Source: Cricetomys ansorgei
Taxonomy: Eukaryota > Chordata > Mammalia > Rodentia > Nesomyidae
NCBI GenBank assembly: GCA_026225945.1
Contig: JAMJFZ010004031.1
Span: forward strand, 8,940,001-9,004,000
Reading direction: 5' to 3'
Length of the DNA: 64,000 bases
The position numbers and the translations under genes are program-made. Position 1 is the first letter of the stretch. The number at the start of each line of letters is the position of its first letter. Positions 54,723 through 64,000 of the stretch are shown in pieces. The notes under the pieces were generated by a model. It was not told the DNA's origin. It saw only the letters and a list, made by a program, of their open reading frames with translations, and searched no databases.

Positions 54723-57109
54723 TACTTTGGGATTTTGAAACCATTCCTTTTTGTTTCTGAATATGTTATCTTAATCCTTAGAACACACTTCTTTCCCTCT
54801 TTCCTCTCCAAGTAGGGATTTTAAGCATTTGCTAAGTGTACTTCTCTCTCGACTTTCCCCCCCTTCTTAAGCTGGTCAGCCCAGTTCTTATGGACACAGA
54901 GGTAACTGAGATCAGTTCATGTAAAGATGGTTTCTGTGCAGATGGTTGGGATTTTTTGGCAAGGAGAAATAAAGGCCCTTATCCTTTCTCCTGTATTATT
55001 AATGGCAGATGTGTCTTCTTTCTGTTTTATATTACTAGCCCCCTATATCTGTTTGAATTTCATGTGTCACAATTGTTTAGTTAGAGCTTTAACAACAGTA
55101 TTCCAGAGAGCTCCTTTAGATTTGTTGCGGGTGCTTGGCTAAAAGAGCTGAAGGTGGGACTCCAGATTGTAGTTGCCTTTTTAGTTTATTTGGAGTTACA
55201 GCCCTCAAGGCACTACTGCTTTATTGAACTGTTAAATGAGAAGGTAAAAATGCCTTCATTTAATTGCCCCACCCCCTTAGGTTGTTAGGTGTTTATATGT
55301 TAGTAAATCACCTTTAATTATCATGAACATAAATTTCTGTTTTCAAGAGCCCACCTTCCCCCTTCATAACCTTGTCATTTAGAAGTTTAAAATGAGTCAC
55401 ACATTTTTGCCTAGACACAAATTGCCAATATAAAGTTGTCTTTGATTGTATTCAATAATAATGGAGTTTTCCCCCCCTTGGGTTCTGTAATTATCTTTTT
55501 CAAAAGTGTTTATTAAATTAATCTAATATTGGATTTCAAAAGTGTTTATTAAATTAATCTAATATTGGAAAACCCGTGTTTTCTTTGTTTCTTCCATACA
55601 AATTCAATGGGATAAATAATTATGCAGTAGTTCTAATCTACATATACAAAACATTCTATTAACCAGCCTCTGTTTACTGTTGAAAAGACTATAGCAGAAA
55701 CAGTTTGTTCTACTTTGCATTGGAATACTATATGAAACTATTTAGTTGACTAGCTATTTGAAGTTTAATCGTTTGAATATATCCTTATATCCTTGGTTGT
55801 TTTACCCATTTTAGGTGATTGGAACAGTCTTACTTTTTCTTGGATATTTTTTCTGACATAACTTTGAGGCCTCATTTCCTGTCCTCTGCCCAAAATAGCC
55901 AGCTGCAGGGGTTCTTTTATAACTCTAGTATCATTAATGAGTTGAAATTAATCAGGGATGTGAGAGCAACTTCTAAGGTCCAGGAGAATCTCTTGATCTT
56001 CAAGCATCAAATTTTGAACCACATTTTTCTTAGTTGACAGAACTCTGTCATTTGTTAAGTTAAAAATGTGAATATTGAGATGGGCTTGGTTTTCAAACAC
56101 TGACGTCCTTGTACTTACTTAGTGAATGGAATCAGCTTCCTTGCAACCCATCCTTTTGCAAACTTTACACAGATACCTTCAGCTCCTCTTTGTATGCTAT
56201 GTGTAATTCTCCTACAGCAGTGATGGTACCAACTGCAAGAGCAGCTACAACTGCTTGGTTACCATTCTGCAGACGTCTGTACTCTGCAGATGTCTCTAGT
56301 TGCCAGTTATTATAGTGGCCCCTCTGACTCCAGCAGCCGTTAGAGGATAAATACCTAAGGGTACTATGGGTGGAGTGTATTCATATTTAGTTAGCAACAT
56401 GAGGATTAAGTATTGGATTGACTCTGAAAAGAAAAAAAATATTTGAATTGGGTAAAGTGGCTGGGAGGGGAAAGTCGGGACACTGTTAGAAACATGAGTT
56501 TAGAGGTTGTTAAAGGTATGCAGTGTTATAACTAAGTAAAAACAGGAAGTGAGTAAAGATGAGAGAAAAAGGAAGACAGGAGTAAGAAATAGCTGAAGGA
56601 TGCCTTATAGTAAACTAGTTGTAGAAACATAAACAACAGTCTTAAAACCTAACTGAACGATATACAAACAGAAGCAAAACAATCATGAGATTTATGTAAG
56701 AGTGGAAATTAAATAATAGAGAACAAGAAAGAAAAAACAACTCATAAAGTGAGTTGCTGGCATACCTGTGCTGAATTGAAAGATGAAGTTCTCCATCTCC
56801 TGTTTCTAGCAGGCTTGAGATGCTGTGTGTTTTGGAGCGGTCTTTGTAGCCTCAGTATTTTGGGGTTGTGGCATGTTGGGGAGGGGAGGGTGTAAATTTT
56901 TTCTTGGTTGTTCCTGGGCACCCCCACCTTCCACTGTGGCCTCTTCTGGTCCTGCCGGTCCCAGTGTGTGATGAGCAACACTTCTTTCCCTTGCAGTTTC
57001 TGCTCAACCCTGGTCAGCTTCACTAGGCAGGTTGGTGCCGATGTCTTCCAGCTAGGCAATGCTTGTGTTGTCCTGTTGTTGTTTGTTTCTTTTTTCTTTT
57101 CTTTCTTTT
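54723..57109. other. Repeat-poor part of intron 4
   Basis: 2.4 kb with no recognised interspersed repeat; includes a perfect 2x36 bp tandem duplication at 55498-55569. A minus-strand ORF of 105 codons at 56742-57059 is the longest here but matches no family I know. Confidence 0.45.
55498..55569. repeat. Perfect 2 x 36 bp tandem duplication
   Basis: Unit 55498-55533 is repeated without a mismatch at 55534-55569. The unit is AT-rich and includes several TAAT/ATTA cores. Confidence 0.98.
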
Positions 57110-57481
57110 TTTCTTTTGTGTGTGTGTGTGTGTGTTGTATTCACATATGTATATGCATGTTCCTGTATATATGAGTCCATGGGTATGTGCAGGTGGGCAT
57201 GTATATATCCCCACATGTGTGTTGGGGCTAAGGTTGACATTGAGTGTCTTCTTTGATCATTATTTTGCATGTTGAGGCAGGGTCTCTTGAATCCACAGCT
57301 TACCACAGGTAGTCTAGCTAGCCAACTTGCTCTGGGAATCCTGTCTCTGCCTGCAGAATTTTGGGATATAGCTGGGTCAGTACACCCTCTTAGAATTTAT
57401 GTGGTTGCTAAGAATCTGAACTCAGAGTCCTCATGATTGTAGAGCAAGTATTTTACCTACTGAGCCATCTCCCCAGCCCCT
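57110..57481 (-). mobile_element. B4-type SINE with (TG)n
   Basis: (TG)n at 57118-57136, 'gttgaggcagggtctcttga', 'aatctgaactcagagtcctc', 'cctactgagccatctcccca'. The overlapping short ORFs come from it and the adjacent T/C tract. Confidence 0.8.
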
Positions 57482-57554
57482 TTGTTTGCTTTAATGGTTA
57501 TGTCTGACACAGAGTAACAGTACACAGATATTAGTTAACGAGGATGGGTTTTTG

Positions 57555-57660
57555 GTTTTTTGAGACAGTGTCTTATGTAGCCTATGTTGGCCTTGAATTT
57601 ATTACATAGTTGAAACTGGCCCTGACCTGATCCTTTTACCTCCAAGAACTTGAATAAGGC
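57555..57660 (-). mobile_element. Diverged B1-like SINE
   Basis: 'ttttgagacagtgtcttatg', 'cctatgttggccttgaattt'. Confidence 0.6.
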
Positions 57661-59927
57661 TATAATTCTATATAGCCACTACTACTATCTTGCAAGGGCA
57701 TATTTTTTATGAATTTGAATATAGCTTGAATTACTACATTACTATAGAATTACTATAGAATAATTGGCAACATATTGACATATTAGTAATATGTCAATAC
57801 ACTATCTCATACAATTTTATCCTAATATTAACCCTAATATAACCCTAGTTTATTTGATCAAGCTTTTCCTTTTTAGGTTGAGAATACTTTCTTTTTCTGT
57901 TCATGAAAAGTTTCATTGTATAAAAATTACGGTAGATATTCTAAAAAATCTTATTATGAAAATGTTGATTATAAAGTGATAAAAGCTTCTCTTTATATTT
58001 TATTTTTATAACCACTCATTGTTTTTGTTAGAGTATACATTTGAAAAAAGTGCTCCTCACTTTGTCAGCCATCTGTGGAAGCATAGAAATGACTTAGGCT
58101 TGTTTTGCAAAAAGTCCTTTTGCATTTGTGACATCAGCTTTGTTTCGTACAATTAAAGTATTACATGCTAGGATAATTTAAATTGCAACCACTAAATGGA
58201 GATATAGGTTTTTTTTTGTTTGTTTTTTACCATGAACCCAATTTGTTGGCTAAAAGTATGCAGCTATTAACTGTTATTTAACATGACAATTTCATTAAAA
58301 AATTCCCCAATTTGGCATCAAGTAAAAACCTGGTTATATTTATATGTATTATATATTTATAATTATTATATTTACATTTTCTTAATTTTAAAGTTGATCT
58401 TCAATATATATTAGTAACAGATTATAAAACCCACATATATGAAATATCCTTCAATTTCACAGTTTAATTTCTGTTGAGTTTACTGCTTTAAACAAACATT
58501 CACTATCACTTTAATGGTATTGTTCTAATTTTCACACTTGTGCTAAATTGTGCTGCAGTTATTTTTATTTTCCCCTGTTGGGAAGAACAAAGTAAAACTA
58601 TCTGATTAAGGTTTAAGATTGATATTGGAATAAATATTTAGACTGCTAACTAACTTTTTATACTTTTAAATATTCATACTGCTAACTTGCACAAACATTA
58701 ACTCTATACTGCTATGTAGATGGGTAGAGATACTTTACCAATTTTTTTTTTTTTATCTGAATTTCCCCTTGATCTGTTGTTAAATAATTCTGGTTATAAT
58801 TTATTTAAATTGTTAACAACTTTAATATATTAACATTATTTAAATTTACAAGTATTTTCTTAGGATAATTATTTCAATGAACAGGTTTTAGAAATAATTG
58901 AAGAAAATTGCTTAATTAAGGTAAGTTTATCTTGTACTTTGTAAAAAGCCTTAAGAATGTCAGTATTTAGCTTTTATTGTAATGAAATGTGAAAGGTTAA
59001 TTACAGAATAAGGGCATCTGCTAGTGTATCTGGTGTTGTGTCCCTATGATGTAATGGACATGCTAAGCCGCAGTACTGTTCCTTTATAGGCGTATAGAAA
59101 CTATACGCCTTCAGTGATTAAAGAGCAACTTGCAAGTAAGTTTTTTTGTTCTTTTTAGAAACAATCTAAATTCAAAATGGAAACTTTATTATTTACATGA
59201 ACAGAATGTGAGATTTCTTTCTGGCTCCTTGGATGCATTGATGTGAGTGTTCTAACATAGTGGACATTAGTGCAGAGGGAATGGCTAAATGAGTCATACG
59301 ATGTGGCATCTGTTCAGAAGGCCCTGGAGACAGCCTGAGTTACACTGTGAAACCTCTAATCAGTGCATCTGTCCCGAAACTTGAGTTGCTATAAGGATAG
59401 TTTTCTATTTTGGAGTACTCACTGTATGAAGACAGCATATTAAATTTTTTTATGCATGGAACTGGGAAATTTGTGCTGGAGATATCTAAATAGTAGAGTT
59501 ATAGCAATGATAATTTTGAGAATAGAAATATAGAAAATGGCAGTAAGTATGTCAACTTTATTTCATGTCTTCAACTGGTTATGGTAAGAGTTTCACGTTA
59601 TAGACATAGAGGTATTAATGTCTTGCCAAATACAACCTTTATGACAAGGGAAATGTTGGTGGAAACCAAATGGGTAGATGCAGATAGGGTATTTAAGTAG
59701 AACAAAACCATAGCTAGGTGCCTTGTGAACAGAGATGGAGTGGGGTGAGAGAGAGGAAGACAGAGAAAGTTGTGTTATATATATGTGTAGGTGAACTCAT
59801 TAGTATGCGTGTTGTCTTTTAAAAATCACCCTTAATTTTCAGTGCTCAATGAGTTGTTAAGTGAGTAATATTCACATAGAATTCTATGAGGGGTGTTGCC
59901 TTACTGGGAAACCTGAATTTTATTTCA
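57661..59927. other. Repeat-poor, AT-rich part of intron 4
   Basis: 2.3 kb without recognised SINEs or LTRs, containing a 27 bp palindrome (57773-57799) and a 10 bp hairpin (59088-59110). The longest such stretch in the intron, so a candidate for conserved non-coding sequence. Confidence 0.45.
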
Positions 59928-60135
59928 TTGTCTGCCTGCTTGCCTATCTGCCTGCCTGCCTGCCTGCCTGTCTGTCTACCTCCCTACATACCTATTCATT
60001 TGGTTTTCAGGACAGCTTTCTCTGTGTAGCCCTGGTTGTTCTGGAACTCTGTAGACCAGGCTGGCCTTGAACTTACGGATCTGCCTGCCTCTGCCTCCCA
60101 AGGAATTAAAGGCGTGTACCACCACTGCCTAGCTG
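59928..60135 (-). mobile_element. B1 SINE with (CTGC)n expansion
   Basis: CTGC/CTGT run at 59931-59980 leads into 'ctctgtgtagccctggttgt' and 'aattaaaggcgtgtaccacc'. Confidence 0.93.
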
Positions 60136-61392
60136 AGATCTGAATTTTTAAATTATAGTTTTCATTATTTGAATATTTTCTAGGCTGCAGTTATTTATAA
60201 ATATTACTAAACATTATATTTTATTCTTTAAAAAGTAATTTCAATTATTTAAATAGTATGACGATTGTTACAAGTATGTTTAAAATAATTATTAAATTTT
60301 TAAATTTCTGAAAATTTCTGGGAATACTTATTCTTTGTCCCCGAATTTCAAAATTTAATATGCTAGGGACTTGAAAACACTGTATATTTTCCATTATATA
60401 ATTCTAGAATGTATCATCATTGTTGAACAGATTTACTTTGCTGTAAAAAATAGAACAAAACCCCCATTTTGGGGGGGTTGATTTTTTTTTGCTTTAAAAA
60501 AGGTATAGGACTTTTAGTTTATGTCCTGGCAAGTAGACAAATGGAAGGGGTATCATTCCTTATACTGAAAGAGCCTGACTGACTTCAGAATATAAGATAT
60601 GAGCACCCGTGCAGAAAGAGGAGATGCTCTCCTAGAGTAGAAATATCTGGACAAGGTAAAAGGACTTCAGCTGTACTTGTGATAGATTAGTAAAGCTGAA
60701 TGGAGGCTTGCTGTGGTGCAATCCATGACAGCTGCACAGTGGGGACCCAGTGTCACCCTTCTTCAGCTCCAGCAGGGAGTGTCAGAACGCCTGGAGATGG
60801 AGGATGGAAGCATCTCTCAGGTGTGTGTGGTTCGCAAACAGAGAAAACAGTAGAGTTGGATCCTTTTGCCTCTTCATTAAAACAAATACCTAAAAAAGAA
60901 AGTTAGGGTGGGGACACTCTCATTCTCAGGAACTTGTTGAGTCTTCAGCTGTGTCTTCAGTGCTCAGGACCCAGAGTCACATGACTAAGGCTGAAGCTTG
61001 GTCAGAGCACCCAGTGGTTCCCCCCCACCCCCAGTTCAACTGCTGTTTACCATCAAAGTAACATGTTTCTAGTGAGTGACACCAGAACATAGCAGAATTA
61101 GGTAGAGGGAAACAGAATAGATAGTGCAAAGAAAAGATGTCAGTGCACAAGTGAACAGATATTACTAATAAACTAAACTGCATTCTAAACAAGGCATCTT
61201 TACAGGAATTTGAAGTTAACAGCAGTGCTAATCTCAAATCTCTTTCACTCCTTGCTATTACAAAGCTCAGAGCAGAGACTCTTCTGAGTGCTAGCTAAGT
61301 GCTCTGTCACTGAATAACACACACAGCCTCCAGTCTAACATCTAGCTCAATGAACTCAACCCTTACTAAATAAACTCAGCAAAATAAAAGAT
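60136..61392. other. Intron 4 stretch, unrecognised
   Basis: AT-rich to 60530, then mixed; no repeat or exon identified. Confidence 0.4.
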
Positions 61393-61563
61393 TTTGGGCT
61401 TGTAAAGTGGCTCAGTGGAGTAAAGGCACTTGCTACCAAAGCCTGACCACCTGAGTTCAGTCTCCAGAACCCACCTAAAGGCGGCAGGAGTGGCCGACTC
61501 TATGAGCTGTCCTCTGACTTCCACACGTGTGCTTTGGTGCATACACACAAAATAAATATGTAA
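61393..61563 (+). mobile_element. B3/B4-type SINE
   Basis: 'gggcttgtaaagtggctcag', 'cagtctccagaacccaccta', 'cacacaaaataaatatgtaa'. Confidence 0.85.
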
Positions 61564-61894
61564 CAAAGAGAAAAATATAACAACAGATTTGCTTTGTTTA
61601 AGGCGTGTGAAAAATATTTCAGTTTTTGCTATTTCCTACAAGGTGGTTTTTTTCATCAGTGGAAAATTATGAGGCATAAAAGACCAGGGAAAACACATTA
61701 AAGGAAGAAGCAATAATTGAAGCTAGCCGTAAGTGTATTATAGATATTACTGTTTCACAAGAAATTTAAAATAACTGATTAATTTGTAAAAGTTTTAAAG
61801 AACACAACCATGTGCACGATCAGATGAGTAATTTCAGCAGAGATGAAAGGATAGAAGAATAGAGGGAACATTGGAGAGAGAAACTCCAATCGCT

Positions 61895-62320
61895 GTATTG
61901 ACTAGTTGTATGTCAACTTGACACAAGCTAGGGTCATCAGAGAGGCTCAGAGCCTCAACTGAGAAAATGCCACTATAAGATTGGGCTGTAGGCAGGCCTT
62001 TAGGGTGATTTTCTTAATTAGTGATTGATGGGGGAGGGTCCAGCCCATTATGGGTGCTGCCATCCCTGGGCTGGTGGTACTGAGTTCTTTAAGAAAGCAG
62101 GCTGAGCAAGCCATGAGGAGCAAGCAAGTAAACAGCACCCCTCCGTGGTCTCTGGATCAGCTCCTGCCTCCAGGTTTCTGCCCTGTTTGATTTCCTGTTC
62201 AGGCTTCTTTCAGTGATGGACTACAGTGTGGAAGTGTGAGTCAAGTATACCATTTTTTTCCCCAACTTGATTTTGCTAATGGTGTTTCATCCAAGAATAG
62301 AAACCTTGATAAGGCAGTGA
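61895..62320 (+). mobile_element. MaLR/ERVL-type LTR (family of 17824 and 37745)
   Basis: 'atgtcaacttgacacaagct', 'tgattgatgggggagggtcc', 'gccatgaggagcaagcaagt', 'gtgtttcatccaagaataga'. The best preserved of the three copies. Confidence 0.82.
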
Positions 62321-63000
62321 CAGATGACACATGCTTTAGACTTATTAATGAAGTCCACACAGTAAGAAGCATTGACTGAAACTAAACACAAAGAGAAGAA
62401 AACTTGTGAAAAATTGAAAAGAATATCAAGAGAAGGAGAAATCTAACAAATAGCTGATGTGCAAGGGAAGGAGGATGCCTGTGTCACTTCAGCATGGGGA
62501 TGTGTTAAGAGAAATACTTTCGATGATTTCATCATTGTGTAAACATTGTAGTGTGCATACAGAAAGCTAGGGGGATAGCCTATGATATACCTAGATAATA
62601 GGAAACAGGCTGTTGTTTTTAGACTGAATAATGTAGGAAATTGCAACACAATGTTGTGTGTATCCAAACACAGGAAAATTAGAGTAAAAAATATTAGGTG
62701 ATAGGATTAGTCAGCATACACCTATAAACCTAGCATTTGGTTCATAGCTACATGAGATTTATGATCGATTTTCTTACTAGTGTGCACAGTACCTTATAGC
62801 ACTGTGAAGGCTGGGATGCAACTTCCAGGTCAGAACCAGCTTGATTCTCCATTTTCCATGACTCAAATATGTAGTGTCTTCTACAGTAGGTTCCTAACAC
62901 CAAGTTGTGGAGGGTAATCAAAAGCAGTGAATATAACCTATAATATTGGGGATCCACTGACCAACCATTCCAAAAGAGGTACCTCTTAGGGTTAAGTGCA
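62321..63000. other. Intron 4 stretch, unrecognised
   Basis: No repeat or exon recognised; same for 63070-63760. Confidence 0.4.
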
Positions 63001-63002
63001 TT

Positions 63003-63066
63003 AGTTAACCTCCTCTTCTCTCTCTGCCTCCCTCTTTGCCTCCCTCACTCTCCCTCACTCTCTATA
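63003..63066. repeat. CT-rich simple repeat
   Basis: Imperfect CTCT/CCCTC run followed by a short AT run. Confidence 0.8.
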
Positions 63067-63774
63067 TGTAAATGTATATATATTTAGGAAGCTTCTGCAA
63101 TAGTAGGTTTCCACATGTCTTTTCTCAGAGGTCTTTTGTATTAGTTATTCTTTCCACTCCTCACTCTTCCTGCCCTCCCATGTCCCCCTCACCAGCCCTT
63201 TATCTAAAGAATAGCTTTGCTTTTGGTTTTTGTCCTAGTCTGCTAAGCTCTGTGATGCACGTTGGCCATAGTGATTGGAGAAATACAGCGTAAGCACACA
63301 TACGTACAGCCAACTGTACTGTGGTTGTATGGCTGCGTTTCTGATGTTTACGTAAATTTGAGAAGTTAGTTTCCACAACTAACATTTGGTGTCCACATGT
63401 AGATACTGTTAGTAAAGATATAATTAATACATTTTAAAAAATTGTGCTAGTGTTCCATCAAATGTAAAATTATTTTTGTGTAACTTAAATATATTCATAA
63501 AAACTGTATTTTACTATGGATTTTTAAATCTTCATTGAGGGAAACATACTGCTGTCTTCAGTATGCATCAGTTATAGTGTGTTGCTTGATTATATGTTAC
63601 AAAGTAAATTTAAAGTTACCCTAGGCCGTTAGATAAAGTACTTTGTAGGTTAAATAACTATTAGGGGCAGATTTCTTACATATTTTTTGAGGGGAAGGTA
63701 AAAGTGAAAAATGAAGATAACACCAAAACATTATCTATTATCTTTTCTCATTAATTTTTTTTGGTTTGTCTTTC

Positions 63775-63950
63775 TTTCTCTCTCTCTCTCTTTCTTTCTC
63801 TCTCTGTTTTTTAGAAAGGGTTTCTCTGTTGTAACCCTGGCTGTCCTGGAACTCACTCTGTAGACCAGGCTGGCCTCGAACTCACAGAGATCCGCCTGCG
63901 TCTGCCTCTGCCTCTGCTGGGATTAAAGGTGTGGGCCACCACTGCCCAGC
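63775..63950 (-). mobile_element. B1 SINE, well preserved
   Basis: (TTTC/CT)n tail, then 'gtttctctgttgtaaccctg', 'gaccaggctggcctcgaact'. The 'ctctgttgtaac' variant matches the reverse of the 'gttacaacagag' end in the B1 copies at 733 and 11750. Confidence 0.96.
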
Positions 63951-64000
63951 GTATTTCTCATTCCTATTTTGTGAATAGAAATGGATTGTAAATTTAATTG

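Larger units (their letters stand above)
34231..64000 (+). other. Ola1: Ola1 gene, 5' part (exons 1-4; 3' end beyond window)
   Basis: Four exons with consensus GT/AG borders join into an open frame that I recognise as the N-terminus of Obg-like ATPase 1, a 396-residue cytosolic P-loop ATPase of the TRAFAC/Obg/YchF family. Introns are about 1.27 kb (34359-35628), 7.35 kb (35730-43075), 4.02 kb (43220-47236) and more than 16.6 kb (from 47365). Splice phases agree: exon 2 ends after two bases of a codon, exon 3 ends after two, exon 4 ends after one. The 5' end of the gene is approximate because the transcription start cannot be read from sequence. No exon carrying the next expected residues (an Ala-Phe-Glu-Asp-Asp-Asp run) was found to 64000, so the gene is cut by the window, not broken. 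No stop codon or frameshift interrupts the joined exons, so this is the functional locus and not a retrocopy. Confidence 0.95.

Noticed and set aside
59020..59160. H/ACA snoRNA in intron 4
   Set aside because: One good hairpin and an ANANNA-like box, but no second hairpin or ACA box at the right spacing was visible; kept only as a hairpin observation.

Overview
This is a 64 kb stretch of a muroid rodent nuclear genome. It is full of B1, B2/B3, B4 and ID-like SINEs, MaLR and ERVL-type LTRs, old L1 fragments, a rodent URR1 DNA transposon copy and many microsatellites. B1 copies carry a 'ggatctctgtgagttc' variant rather than the common house-mouse form, so a cricetid, gerbil or rat-like species fits better than Mus musculus; the species cannot be fixed from memory alone.

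Only one protein-coding gene can be supported: the 5' part of Ola1 (Obg-like ATPase 1, YchF family) on the + strand. A CpG island at about 33930-34620 holds the promoter and a non-coding first exon ending at 34358. Coding exons lie at 35629-35729, 43076-43219 and 47237-47364. They join in frame to give residues 1-124 plus the first base of codon 125. They include the P-loop, the switch I threonine and the DxxG motif of the nucleotide-binding domain. From 47365 to the window end the sequence is intron 4; I found no fifth exon, so the rest of the protein lies beyond the window.

Layout: 1-2400 is an old, 5'-inverted L1 carrying nested SINEs and an ATC microsatellite. 2400-4150 is unrecognised. 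4870-6800 is a second old antisense L1. 7113-7305 is URR1. 8-26 kb is intergenic DNA with SINEs and several MaLR-type LTRs. 26.57-28.61 kb is an internally unrecognised element bounded by two direct repeats, best read as an LTR retroelement remnant. 31.2-32.0 kb and 51.8-53.5 kb hold two copies of a second unassigned repeat, the latter split by a 1.1 kb insertion. 33.9-34.6 kb is the Ola1 promoter island. 34.4-64 kb is Ola1 exons and introns. In human, SP9 lies upstream of OLA1, so the left 34 kb probably corresponds to the Ola1-Sp9 intergenic region (inference).

There is no operon, CRISPR array, RNA gene or novel multi-gene system that I can support. Almost all short ORFs are translations of SINEs, L1 or microsatellites. 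The observations most worth checking are the LTR-bounded element, the split repeat at 51.8-53.5 kb, a perfect 2x36 bp tandem duplication, three clean hairpins or palindromes in repeat-poor DNA, and the intron interrupting the P-loop codon of Ola1.
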